Shown: positions 1-10,836, counted from the first letter of the stretch. The stretch: 64,000 bases of DNA from Lutjanus erythropterus (GCA_020091685.1 CM034603.1:14351773-14415772), one strand, 5' to 3'. Program-made: numbers and translations. Notes: a model not told the origin generated them from the sequence alone.

Positions 1-448
1 TATACATATGGCAAATGTTAACAGCGCCTTCCCATAGGTCTTAATATTTTTTTTTTCCACTCGTGTGTTTGTGAGGTGACGTTGTGTTGATCACAATATG
101 AACCAGAGTGTGCCACTGATAACTGGTAGTTTATTCCATTTATCAGTAAAAGTGATACTGATTCTGGAAAAAAAAACAACAGCTTTGTGGATGCGGTTTA
201 TGTTCTGTTGAAGTTGAGTCATCAATCAGATGACTCAACTGTTAACTGCTCTGCATACTGTCTCTCGCATTTCAGTTTCTCTTCACTTTGTTCCTGAGAA
301 GTTTTTATCTTCTCCCCCTCTGCCCTGTCCACACACACACACGCTCATTCAACACAGCGAGTGTACACACAAACACACCTACACCTACACACATACATAC
401 ACACACAGTGTATCTCTCATTGTGATAACAGAGTGACTCGGGCTGTGC

Positions 449-534
449 TGACGTCAGTCTGTGCGTCTCACTCACCCGTTTTGCATTCTCTCTTCCCTGC
501 CTGGCCTCTGTTCCAGGAAACTGGAGTGACGTCA
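449..534. promoter_or_regulatory. two full-palindrome CRE sites downstream of the ICER exon
   Basis: Perfect TGACGTCA palindromes lie at 449-456 and 527-534, 78 bp apart. In crem orientation they are about 650-770 bp inside the intron after the ICER exon. A C-rich tract (551-605) and a CCAAT box on the minus strand (ATTGG on plus, near 631-635) lie just upstream in that orientation. The arrangement resembles a further cAMP-responsive promoter or an intronic enhancer. The sites are certain; function is inferred. Confidence 0.6.
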
Positions 535-661
535 AACAGACGACTATCTTAACCCCCCCCCTTCCCGCCGACTGCCACCCGCCCCTTTACTTCTTACCCC
601 CCCCATCTCCCTGCCTTTCTGCCTGACAACCATTGGTGGTTCAGAGAGCAGCACGCTTTGC

Positions 662-677
662 ATGTGTGTGTGTGTGT

Positions 678-709
<32 letters not shown>

Positions 710-724
710 TTATGTGTGTGTATT
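662..724. repeat. (GT)n microsatellite
   Basis: About 60 bp of alternating GT with a few interruptions (TAT), in the crem intron. A CA-rich tract on the plus strand lies nearby at about 330-410. The long frames across it are simple-repeat artefacts. Confidence 0.95.
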
Positions 725-1188
725 ACAGCGGGATACAGACTGACAGGAACAGAGTTGAGCAAACTAACCAAACACTGTATGACCTGTTTAAGCTGTTTTC
801 TCCCTTTTTTTAAAAAAACACACAACACTGAGGTGTCACAGTGCTTTTCCTGTGTTGAAATGGGAAGGACAACTGTCCAATCTGTGGTATGTTCCTTCCT
901 CAATTTCACAAGGCATTAAGTTATTTAAAAGGGATTCAAATTTCTTAAATATTTCTCTGCAAGAAAATGATTTGTTCTTACAGTTGTAAAAACAAAACAT
1001 TTGTTTGCAGTTGGAAAAAAATATCTCAAAATATCACAAAAACAGGTATACCCTTAAAATCCTCATGGGAAAACATAGCTGAAAACATATGCAATACATG
1101 CATCCCACACTACAAGGCAGGAAAAGTAAAATAAAAGACACCAACTTTTGCACATAATACATAAAAACACATATAAGAGAAATTCTAC

Positions 1189-1219
1189 CTGACTCAGTCT
1201 CATCCCCAGTCACAGCCAT
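1189..1219 (-). CDS. crem: crem, ICER-specific first coding exon
   Basis: This short alternative first exon encodes MAVTGDETES plus one base of the next codon. The known ICER (inducible cAMP early repressor) isoforms of CREM begin MAVTGD, so the match is specific. ICER lacks the activation domains and keeps only the bZIP region, so it represses CRE-driven transcription in the nucleus. The ATG is at 1219-1217 and the exon ends at 1189 in a CAG|GTAGAA donor. The donor leaves one G of a split codon, exactly as the main-isoform exon 6132-6320 does, so both can join the same downstream exon. That bZIP exon lies off the left edge. An open frame runs upstream of the ATG (to about 1369), but it is probably leader, because ICER starts at this methionine. 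Identity is very likely; the transcription start is not known. Confidence 0.9.
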
Positions 1220-1374
1220 CTCTTGTTTCCAATAATCCAGCACCACGGCAGTAAAGCACCTCAGCACAGAAAACACTCCTCTACCTTTACTCCTTCTTGC
1301 TTTGCTAGAACGTTTTCTTTCTCCTTCTTCCTTTTCCTCTCTCAGCTCTCTCTGAATCAGAGTGGTCACTCGTC

Positions 1375-1625
1375 AACTTTGCAGCCCGATTACAATTACA
1401 GGCATTGACATCACAATGACATCACTCCTACCCGCTGAAGTCAGTAAAACACCCTGGATTAGAGTTCCTCCCATCCTCCCCTCCCCTCCCCTCCCCCCCC
1501 GCAGATCAGCCGCTGAAATAGAGAAACACAATGTGAGCCGAGCAGGCAGGGAGGGAGGGAGCAAGGGAGAGAAGGAGGGGGGGTTGGTAGTGGAGGGGCT
1601 GTATTTTTAGCGCTAGTGACGCAAC
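1375..1625 (-). promoter_or_regulatory. crem: crem internal P2 (ICER) promoter, CRE cluster
   Basis: Read on the minus strand, two TGATGTCA sites lie at 1417-1424 and 1406-1413, with starts exactly 11 bp (one helical turn) apart. A TGACTTCA variant is at 1436-1443 and a TTGCGTCA variant at 1617-1624. All lie 190-400 bp upstream of the ICER start codon. Mammalian ICER is known to be driven by an intronic P2 promoter with clustered cAMP autoregulatory elements (CAREs), giving rapid induction by CREB and self-repression by ICER. The fit in position, orientation and clustering is good. A weak AT-rich element (about 1391-1400) could serve as a TATA-like box. Exact limits are inferred. Confidence 0.75.
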
Positions 1626-3460
1626 TAGAGAGACGCTCAACAAACAAGAGGATATTGTGTCCCAAGTGGCTGCCGTGCAAACTGTTGAGCACCCTGATTG
1701 GAGTTATTTTGTGTGCCGTGTGTGTGTGTGTGTTTGTGTCTTAAAAGACGAGAGGAAGGATGACAGAAAGATTAAAGATAATTGAGGTTTTACGTTTGAT
1801 CAAAGTAATCATAACATGCTGTACAATTTTGCAATTTGAGCAATGGGCATAACAGTTATTTAACAAAGCCTGTGAACAGATTATATTTGCTGTTCTAAAG
1901 ACTTGTTTGCTGGCTGGGAAAATCTTTTGCCATACAGGAACTGATGCTTTTTAAATTTCCCAGTAGCAGCAATAAAACATTTTGCTGGAGTAAGTAGGCA
2001 AATAACTGGGTAGGTAGTGGGGTGGGCGTGACCTGTCGTTGCTGAAAAAAAAAACTGTAACGTAAGAGCTATTGTGGTGAAAAGTCATCAGTGCCTCTGA
2101 TGATAACCGAAACCCACCACAGCTGATAGATGCCTTGCAGAAGAGATAACAGTTATAGTGTCACATTGTTGTTATTGCCATGAAAGCAAAAAGTCAAATC
2201 ATCATCCTTTGTATAATTTCAACAAAATATGGTTTCATAGGTTTTTACAGTAGCTGTTTTCTTCAAAAGTATTTGGCTATGAGTATACCACACAATGATC
2301 ACAAATATAAAACTTCAGCATGAAAACAATGTTTTTTTTTAAGTAGAAGTAGAGTCTGCACACACTGTGCTCCCACTATAATAATATAATATATTTTATT
2401 TACTATTGTTGTGCAAGGTTTTAATCAATCTAATCAATCAGGCACAAACAGAACTAACACATATCCCATTGTACTATATGTATACAGTTCTAAAAATGAT
2501 AGCAATCTACAACACTTGTTGGCTTTCCAGTTTGATCACCTGTAGATTGCCATCATTTTGAGACATGTATGTCTATAAAAACATTGTGGTAGCAGAGAAC
2601 GGTGTGCAAATTGTTTTTTGCCTCAAAATCTCCTGTTTATTCCAGTACCAGTGTTAGTCCAGTCCAGTTTTTGGGATGTCCTCTACTAAATAAACGGTCC
2701 ACCAGCAAAACTCAGGTGACACTCCAGGGTAAATTCCAGGTTTAAAATAGAGATTTATACTATATTCACTTTAGACCGAAGCATACTTAACATTGCTATC
2801 AGAAGTCTTCCACTGCAGTCCATACTTGTCCATTTTTAATGCATTTTGCCTGAATTTTAAGCAGCCAGTAGTTTTCATTAATTTTGTTGCCATGCAAAAG
2901 GAGAGACAAAAAGGAAAACTTTCATAGTGTGGAAACTTGCTTGAGTTATGTAATTATAGTGTGCATGTTTGCATGTATGTATGTGCCGATTGTGATATTG
3001 CATTTTAATATGGTACTGGAAAACTCCATTCATGAGCTGTTTTGACGGAAAATCAGACCCGTAAGAGAAACAAGCAAATAGAGAAAAAGATGATGTGGAT
3101 TTGGCTGCTTCTTCTGACCCAACCTAGAAAGTTAATACTGTAACTCAGCAGTTTCAAATAACCAATTAACTTCAGTCTTGGCATAGTACTGTCTTCATAA
3201 TGTAAACAGATGCTGAGCACACACTGCTTACTGTAATTAATTAGGCTTTACTGCCTAGCCTTTATTGCTTCTCAGGTAGATCAACTTCTGTTCCGTTCAG
3301 ACATTTTGTCATTCCCACCCATTCCTGACATCTGCCAGTTAAAGGAATATGAGAGCCAAGTGCAAGAGCAGACAAGCTCATTGCAGCTGATCACATACTG
3401 TTTGAAAAAAGAAACTTTTTGTCTGAAGTGAAGCGATGCAAAGTTCATTTTCATGTACAA

Positions 3461-4950
3461 ATGGCAGACCAAGAAATTCCTTGGGACCCAGAAATGCTGT
3501 GTTGTTTTATTTGTCGGGATCTACTGAAGGATCAAGTGACTGGTCCTTGTGGGCATATCTACTCAATGATCTGTATTAAAAGTCTCTGTGATGAAGAGGA
3601 TCAGACAAAAATCTGCAGCTGCCCTCCATGTAGGCAGACCTTCACATCAAGGCCTCTCTAGGCAAAAACACCCTATCAGCTGATTTAGTGGAGGAGCTAA
3701 AGAAGACTGCACTCAAAGCAGATCACTCATATGCTGGACCTGTGATGTCTGCAGTGGAAGAAAGCTTAAAGCCCTCAAGTTCTGTCTGGTGTATAAGATG
3801 TAATACTGTGCGCAGCATGTCTAGCCTCACCATGAATCCCCTACATTTGGAAAACACATGCATGTCAACTTCACCAAGAAAACTAAGGAGATTATTTGCT
3901 TTTGTCATAACACGGTGAAGAGGCTTTCTTCTGTACTCATCAGGAATCTCTCTTGTATAAAGACTGCAACAGTCACAGCTGCAGCACAAACGACTGAAAG
4001 GCAGAGAGACCTCGAGGTGAGTCGATAAAACATCCAGTAGAGAATCCAAAACAAAAGGAAGGACATGAAGGTCCGTCAACAGGAGATGAGGGCTCTCAAT
4101 TGCTCAGCTAATAAAACAGTATATTACTGCAAGAAGATCTTTACTGAGGTAATTAATATGATTGAAAAACAATATTATGATGTGAAGAAGCAGAACATAT
4201 CTCAGGAGAAAAGTGAAGTGAGTCAGGCCGAAGGAACGAAGAAAAGCTGGAGCAGCTCTCACACATAGTGAATGACACCTATTTTCAATAGACAAAGCCT
4301 TCACTTTCATGTCTTGAATGTCTTCAATGAATCCACAGACTTTCCTAGCTCCAATACACATCCTTTTCAGTACTTGGAAGATGTGATGTTGGCCGTGTTA
4401 AGAGGTAGGAGATAAACTTCATGAGATTCTTAATGAGGGTTGGCCAAAGATCCTGAGGACAGTGAATGAAGTGGATCCTTTGTTGATATAAAGCTGTATT
4501 CATCATGTCAAAACACACTGAGGCAAACAGAAAGGTAACACTAGTTAAATAATCTCAACTTTATCGAGGGCACACAGACCAATTTCTAGAAAGGTGGCAG
4601 ATCCAGAGCAACAATGGTCTGACTGGTCATTGTTCCTGGGGGGTTGGAAAGAACTGTAGTGGAAGGTTTAATATTACTCACATATAAGGATATCTGCAAA
4701 ACATGGAATTTCAATGCATGTGCATTTGGAAAATAACTTCAGGTCTTGGGGATTAGTTTCTTAGAGAAACAGCTGTCAATTCAAACACAGCAACATCCAA
4801 AATCCCATGTCAGGCCCTGAGTCCTCCAGAGTAGGAGTGTATCTGGAATACAAGGCAGGTAATCTATCCTTCTACAGGATCTCTGAGACCATGACGATCC
4901 TCCAGAGGCCAAGCCGCATTCATAAAGATTCTCTTTTGGCATCCAAATAC
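3461..4950 (+). pseudogene. finTRIM-like TRIM E3 ligase pseudogene
   Basis: This is a decayed copy of a fish TRIM gene of the finTRIM type, antisense inside a crem intron. The start MADQ at 3461 leads into a RING finger with CCFICRD, PCGH and CPPCRQTF, so the zinc-ligand pattern is still readable. The first in-frame stop is TAG at 3659-3661. Homology continues past it in shifting frames: LVEELKKT after the RING, a B-box remnant near 3780-4000, a coiled-coil segment near 4065-4260 (QQEMRALN, KKIFTEVINMIEK), and a PRY-SPRY remnant near 4830-4950 (SRVGVYLEYKAG, LSFYRISETMT). TRIM proteins of this build are ubiquitin ligases, often linked to antiviral defence in fish. Several stops and frame changes make this copy non-functional. 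It has no obvious introns over 1.5 kb, so it may be a retrocopy or derive from a single-exon TRIM. Confidence 0.85.
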
Positions 4951-6131
4951 TAAAGAAGATACAATTAAACTGTGTTTAATTAAATACAGGTTGTAGCAGC
5001 AATCACACTTTTTCAAAAACCTTTGTGCCAGATGGTGGAAATGTGAGTAAAAAGACCAAGCCAAGGTTATAATTTTCATTGGCTCCAACTTAAATGTATA
5101 AACTTAAAATATTGTGGCAAGTGAGAATTATCTATTTCTTTTCAAAGCATTTCTTTTTGTTATTTTTATATAAAAAGAGTACAAGAGTGGAATGGAATAC
5201 AATAAAGAGACAAGGAAAAGTGTTGCTCAGTATTAACCTATGATTTATGTTGTTGATACTGTGCACTGAATTGTTAAAATCTTATGTCTATATATTTTTC
5301 TATCTCAAACTTGTTTAATTACAGTATGTTATATTGTTTTGGATTACGTGTATTACTCTTTGTATTTTTGTTCAACATTTTATATTTATAGGAGTTAATG
5401 TGACACTTATCCAGACTAATTTTCAAAGTCAGAGACTATGTGTCTCAGCAACAAAGGTTGTTAGAGAAGTCTCTGAGGCATCAAAAAAGTTTTGTCCAAG
5501 AGTTTCCTTTCAAACTGAGAAAGATGAAATTTGACACCCTTGCTTACAAAGTGGGTACTGCTACTACAAAAGTATGGTACTTCAAAGTGAAGGATGGTGC
5601 ATGGCTGAGAGTCATTAGTTGACACAGCACTTTAACTGAGTTTTTCCGTGTGCATTTTTAATATTTTCACACATTTTTATTTAAGTCCTTCATCTTATTA
5701 AAATCTCTAATCATACTGACACTTCAAATATTATTCAGCCCTGCTGGTAATAAACTGGCTCCAAGACAAACTGTGTTTTATGGCTCCTAACACCCAGGAT
5801 TGTGGATGTACCCTGTACATTTTCTTTTAAACAATCCTAATGATTTCAGCTGGGGACTACTGGGTTAAATTTCATTTACAAAGATCAGGATTTTAGCCTC
5901 AATATATGGTATGTCACAGTAGAAATTAATGTTATCCCCAGATGTTGGATGCCAGATGTTAGAATCTTGCATGGTACTGTGTTCAAACTGTGTATCACAA
6001 TTTAAATTTGTATCACAAAATTTCCTCAAAATATTCTGCAACTTCAAAACATAAGACAACCTGCAAATTGTGTTCTTTTGCAAACCATTCTAAATTTTCT
6101 AGACATTTCTCCAAAATCAGTTAAACTGTAC

Positions 6132-6320
6132 CTTGGATGAGCACCTGTCCTCCCTGAATGAAGTATTGCTGCGGGGAGTCTCCGGGTTGAGCTGCACACT
6201 GTAGGATTGTGGCTCCAGGCTGCGGGGTGGGAGAGCTGGCCACAGTCAGGGTCTGTGCCCCCTGAAGGGCTTCAGCTCCTGGGCTGGTCAGCTGAATGGC
6301 TCTCCCCTGAGAGAACGCAA
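6132..6320 (-). CDS. crem: crem, second glutamine-rich (Q2) exon
   Basis: This 189-bp exon encodes 62 full codons, starting AFSQGRAIQL and ending GGQVLIQ. The middle stretch, QPGATILQCAAQ, closely matches CREM (GATIVQYAAQ) more than CREB1 or ATF1. The segment is the second glutamine-rich activation domain, which contacts basal transcription factors. The acceptor is CACACAG before 6320. The first two bases complete an isoleucine codon (A|TT) split with the previous exon. The donor CCAAG|GTACAG at 6132 leaves one base, the same phase as the ICER exon. Skipping of Q exons is a known way CREM makes repressor isoforms. Confidence 0.93.
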
Positions 6321-7194
6321 CTGTGTGGGAGCAAGGTTCAGTTATATTATGACATGCAAGAGCAAAGTGGGTCAAGTTTTGTTATGTCAGGTATCTAGGA
6401 TTTAAAAAGCAAAACATGCAACACAAACTGTAGTATATTTATCAAAAGTCAACAGTATAAGACATAAAAACATTACATCACATAAAAACTTAATAAGAGA
6501 AGTCGACAACTATTCCCAAGGAGCAATGTGGCAAAACATTTTTAATCACCAGGCTTAGAATTATGAGTCTACGCAGTTAATTTGCAACAAATGCGGCAAC
6601 AATGATGCCGTTTATTGCCACTGATTGACTCATCAAAGCTTTCTGAATATGCTACAGCTTGGATTTGTGCTCCTGGTTGCAGTCCATGTTCTCCATAGCA
6701 ACAGCACTGAGGCACCTGGGCCCTGTTGTATTTTAAGCCATTTACCACACTTAACTGACACAGGGTTTCTGCATGTTAGTCTCTTTGTAGTTGTTACAGC
6801 CTCATACAGACAATTTCTCCCCCAAAACACATTTAAAAGTGAGACATAAGTTTATGCAACTTAATAAAAGCTGCATTAAGTCCTGTCACGATCATTTTTC
6901 AGGCATTTTAAGGCCTAAATTCTGATCATTGGATTTTAGGCTTTTTAAGATTTAAAGACCTGCAGAAAAAAGTTTCATATTAATAAGAAATGTGCATATA
7001 GTATTACATTATCCAGGAGTTTTATGTGTTGCTATACTGAACATTGATTATGAAATCTACATTTACTGGGGAGGAAAAATACTTCCTGAACCTACACTTC
7101 AGTCCACAGAAAATGAAATATTCACATGCACACAATGAACTGAATTAAGGCTGGTTCAAGTTCAGCTAATATCCCTGTTTATGTATGTACTGAC

Positions 7195-7337
7195 TATATT
7201 GTCCTGTGCTGGTCTGGTAGATGGAGGTCGGCACTGATGCTGTGGCTGCACTGGAGGCTGGCACCTCCTCCTCCGTCCTCTCTTCATCGATTTTAGGAAC
7301 TGCCGGTGAATCTGATGAAAGTTCATTGAGTATTTTT
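7195..7337 (-). CDS. crem: crem, kinase-inducible domain exon, second half
   Basis: This 143-bp exon starts by completing Arg (CG|A) and continues KILNELSSDS, then an acidic PKIDEERTEEE stretch, ending VPTSIYQTSTGQY plus one base. KILNELSSD and VPTSIYQTSTGQY match CREM; CREB1 has KILNDLSSD and VPTPIYQTSSGQY. It forms the helix of the KID that binds the KIX domain of CBP/p300 after phosphorylation. The acceptor is CCCACAG before 7337. The donor A|GTCAGT at 7195 is weaker than usual but keeps the conserved intron position inside the Ile codon. Confidence 0.94.
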
Positions 7338-7447
7338 CTGTGGGAGAGGAGAATTCCACAAACTGATTCCACACAGGCAAGTCAATATTAACTGACTTCA
7401 CACTTTGCCATATAGTTTTTCTTGTTTAACTGTTGATGCCTTCTCAC

Positions 7448-7536
7448 CGATAAGATGGACGCCTGGACAGAATCTCTCGTCTCTTCTGTGTGTCTGTGGC
7501 TGACGCGTCATCGTCAAGCTCTGCCACAGTGGCAAT
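7448..7536 (-). CDS. crem: crem, kinase-inducible domain exon, first half
   Basis: This 89-bp exon encodes IATVAELDDDASATDTQ, then KRREILSRRPSYR, ending after two bases of the last Arg codon (TATCG|GTGAGA). RRPSY is the PKA/CaMK phospho-acceptor site that switches CREM from inactive to CBP-binding. The acceptor is TTTTCTACAG before 7536. It begins in phase 0, matching the phase-0 donor at 10837. The intron splitting the KID between RRPSY and KILN is at the position conserved in vertebrate CREB/CREM genes. Confidence 0.95.
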
Positions 7537-7712
7537 CTGTAGAAAACGAACAGTATTAAAAATTGGTGAGTAATCCGCAATTGTTTTTGTTTTTTTCATC
7601 TTCTTTCATCTTCAGTGTTAAGTGTAATTACTGAGGATGAGTTGCTTTCTGTACACAGACATTTCTGAGTAAACTGAGATGTCTGGTAAAAGCAATTTGT
7701 GAAACAGAAGGA

Positions 7713-7720
7713 TGACGTCA
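7713..7720. promoter_or_regulatory. full-palindrome CRE in crem intron
   Basis: A perfect TGACGTCA lies about 177 bp upstream (in crem orientation) of the KID exon. It is the third perfect palindrome I noticed, and all three are inside crem. An alternative promoter or enhancer is possible; chance cannot be excluded for a single 8-mer. Confidence 0.45.
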
Positions 7721-7757
7721 AAGAAGGACTTTGAGCAACATTTTAAGCCATGAGCCT

Positions 7758-8480
7758 TAAAGGGATAGTTCAGATTATTTGAAGTGGGGTTGTAGGAGTT
7801 ACTTATCCATAGTCAGTGTATTATAGTAGATGGTGGTCAGCATACTGGTGCAGGAAGCTAAGCAATGTATTGATGTGGACAGGGTCAGCAGAAAAACGTA
7901 TTTTAGCCACCTAAAAAAATGATCAGTTTAAGTGTATGCTATATTTAAAATATTTTCACCACTCTAGCTTGCTGTCAGACAGCCTTTCCGACAGAAAAAG
8001 GAAAACTGTGTAATATAAATGAAATATTGCTCTCTCCAAACCAACTAGACTCCAGTGGCAAAATCAGTTACCTCGCAGACCATGGGAGCTGCTGGTCTAC
8101 CGCTGCCTCAGTCAGTTCATTTGTGTATGTTATTGTGTGACTTTGGTGTTTTGAAGGGTTCGTTTGCATTCACCAAAATCATGCACAAACTAACATACAG
8201 ATCAAGTAGATCAGCAACTCCCATGTTCTGCAAGGTTAAATTACTGTTTCTGCCAAAGGAGTCTGGTTGAGTGATATTTGGCTTATATAACAGTGGTTAC
8301 CCATCGCAAAAGACTGTCTGGCAGCAAGGCAAAGCAGTGAAAACATGGCCATTTTCAGGTGGCTGAAATATGTCTTGCTGCTGACCCTGTCCATAGCATT
8401 ACTTTGCTTAGTACTGCTCTCTGCTTCTCCAAACTGGGGGCGTTTAATTTACTGTATGTAACAGAGTGAATATTTATCTA
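7758..8480. mobile_element. long foldback (palindromic) element
   Basis: The left part (7758-7925) contains a TCCATAGTCAGTGTATTA segment and GGACAGGGTCAGCAG followed by TATTTTAGCCACCT. The right part (8355-8435) carries the same blocks in reverse order and complement: AGGTGGCTGAAATATGTC, then GCTGCTGACCCTGTCCATAG and TACTTTGCTTAGTACTG. The arms diverge by roughly 10-20 percent and enclose a spacer of about 430 bp. No transposase is present, so this is a non-autonomous MITE or foldback family common in fish genomes. Confidence 0.75.
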
Positions 8481-9109
8481 TGCTTTAATCTTTTCAACCC
8501 ATAATACAACTCAACAGAGTCTTTAAAGAGTTCTACAGTATGCACTGTGTAATTACTTGGGAATGCATGTGGTAACAACCTCCTTTCCCCAAGCATGACA
8601 TACATTTGGTTGCCCAACTTGTACTGCTGAATGAAAACAAACATGCAGTATATCTGACCTGGTTACGTGTCATCAATCAGTAAGCTTTTATGACTCACAC
8701 TGGTATGTAATGGTGCTTTACCAACACAAAGGCTGCTTTGGCACTGTTACAAGACAAAGTCTGTGCTAGACAAAAGACAAGACTGATTTATGCCAGGTCA
8801 AATAGAAGAGTGTCAATGTCCATTCATTGATTGATATGGAAGTATGCTTTTTAGGTTCATGCTCTCAAAACAGAGGCTTATAAAAGAAGTGCAGTGACTG
8901 CATTTGTAATTTTTCTGTTGCTGTGCACACCGTCTTTAGTCTTAAATCACTGATGCAGTGTCAAAGGTTGACACTGATCATGGCCCAAAGGCCTGTGACA
9001 AAAAAAAAAAAGTTACTACAAGTGTTACAGTTGAGGAAGAGTTGCCCTTTCTGTGTTGTTTTTACATACGTTTACACTTGGGACACCATAAATATACTCT
9101 GACCAGCAA

Positions 9110-9320
9110 ATTTAGGTAATTAATTCAAGGTAACTGCATTTTCCTACTAGCTGTTGCCTGCTAGTTCCAGGAAAACATGGGATAAATTGGATACGTCAGA
9201 GAGTGAGGGAGGTAGTCGATGATCTCTCTTATCTATCTGATACTAAACATGTCAGATACATTAGATAGACTAGCGGCAGAATTTACGTATTGTGTGTTTA
9301 AGAATCAAAGGATTTCTATG
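9110..9320 (+). repeat. dispersed repeat, copy A
   Basis: Shares blocks with 31090-31420: AATTCAAGGTAACTGCATT (here) with TATTCAAGGTAAACAGTGCA, a CTACTAG...AGTTC..GGAAAACA block, and GGCAGAATTTA..TATTGTGTGTT. The family is not recognised. It lies in the crem intron between exons 10837-10962 and 7448-7536. Confidence 0.55.
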
Positions 9321-10059
9321 ACAATGTCATTATTACTGTGAAACTCCAGCCAACACCACAACGAAGTCAAAGTTGTTGTTGATGAGATTCACTGATATAA
9401 CAGACTACTTTGAAATCGGTTAACAAAACCACGTTGTGGTTCGCATCTGCTCTTTTACTGTGCAGTTCACAGATTTGATCTTTACCCTGGCCTATTTCCA
9501 TATAAAGACACTTTTCATGAAATCACATGTGAAATCTCTTTTGCTCTGCAAATAAACCTGCACATGTATGAAATCTGCTGCAAGATGTTACTTGATAAAA
9601 TCTAAGGGGAGCATATTTCAGTTCTCGGCATTCATAAACTGTTTTGCTCAAGCGCTGAAGATACTGAATCATCTGTACGTCTATACCACATTTTCAGTGA
9701 GACAGTCACATTATGATTTTGTCCAGCCTCAAACAGCTTCACCCCACAGGTCAGTGTTGTCTGATGTGTCGACAGTTTGTGCAGCTGTCCTCCTGCCCAG
9801 ACACAACAACAATATCTATTGAATGTGAAGGTTAGACTGATGAGCTTAAAACTCAGCTCCTGCTACTCACATCAATCCAATTAACGCACTGCATTAGACC
9901 ACATGTACTCCAGAGCGCCTCCTACACATGGCACCTAAATCCTCATTCATTAACAACTCTAACACTAACATTACAGCCTGTAAACTCTTCTATTACACAC
10001 ACAATGAATCGTTTTCACTGTTCCATTTTTGTTCACAACCGTTTTTTTTTTCTTTTTTG

Positions 10060-10660
10060 GTCTTAAATTTGAATTAAGTCACCAAAATGAGGACTTAACT
10101 TCGATCAGTCTTGAATGGCTTGAGGCTTGGCCTGGGTTTGTCTTGAATGACTTGAGGCTTGACTTGGGACTTACTCTGACAGACAAGAGATTTGGCTTGG
10201 ACTTGACTTAAAATAATGGAGACTTGCTCTCACAGATGTGACTTGAAAGTTTGACTTGAAAGTCTTTAGAAATTGTCTTGACTTGTTTTAAATGACTTGA
10301 GACCTGACCAGGTCTTGACTTCAGTTATCTGATACTTAAATGGAAACTTTCAGACAAATTTGACTTGGAGATGTCTTGAATGACTTAAGTGTTGACTTCA
10401 GACTTGACTTGAAAATTGCTCTGACAGACTAGAGGCTTGTTTTTAACTTCTCTTAAAATATGTAAGACTCAACTTGAGACTTGAATTGAGTTGAAAGACT
10501 TGAGAAAGGACCTGCACTTGTCTTGCCTGACTTGAGATTTGCTCTGAGACACTAGAGACTACGAATGGATTTGATATCAGTGACTTAAGAGCTGGCTTGA
10601 AACCTCCTTTGACATAAATGAGGCATGACTCAGACGTGTCTTGAATGACTTACAAATTCA
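10060..10660. repeat. degenerate ACTTG-rich tandem array
   Basis: About 600 bp built from loosely repeated units containing GACTTGA, CTTGAATGACTTGAG and CTCTGACAGAC(T)AG.G. The larger unit is irregular. Short related tracts occur at about 30948-30965, 31943-32040 and 56090-56175. It lies directly downstream, in gene orientation, of crem exon 10837-10962 inside the intron. No coding potential is apparent. Confidence 0.7.
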
Positions 10661-10836
10661 CTTGAACTCCAAATGACTGTAGGACATATCTTGCTGATAA
10701 TTATATTTTTATTTACACAGCCTATAATGTGCTGCTAATATTCAGTATCTTAGATCAGCCTGGTCTCAGTTTTAGAAAAAGAACCTTAAGGTTAACACAA
10801 GTAGAAATCATGGCAGAGGCCGTCGCATGCTCTCAC

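Larger units (their letters stand above)
1220..6131 (-). other. crem: crem intron between the second Q-rich exon and the ICER exon
   Basis: In the main isoform this is part of the long intron that starts at the 6131 donor and ends beyond the left edge. It contains the P2 promoter (1375-1625), a pyrimidine-rich stretch with CCCCT runs near 1477-1500, a dead finTRIM copy on the opposite strand (3461-4950), and otherwise AT-rich sequence (1740-3400 and 5000-6100) in which I see no exon. Confidence 0.7.

Noticed and set aside
544..909. 121-codon minus-strand frame with His/Thr repeats
   Set aside because: The repeats are the (GT)n microsatellite in translation.
1034..1369. A 111-codon minus-strand gene
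   Set aside because: Only the MAVTGDETES part is supported, up to the donor at 1189. The frame before it is leader and after it is intron.
5440..5622. Small plus-strand frame after the finTRIM copy as its missing C terminus
   Set aside because: The SPRY remnant ends near 4950 and this frame shows no SPRY motif; left unassigned.
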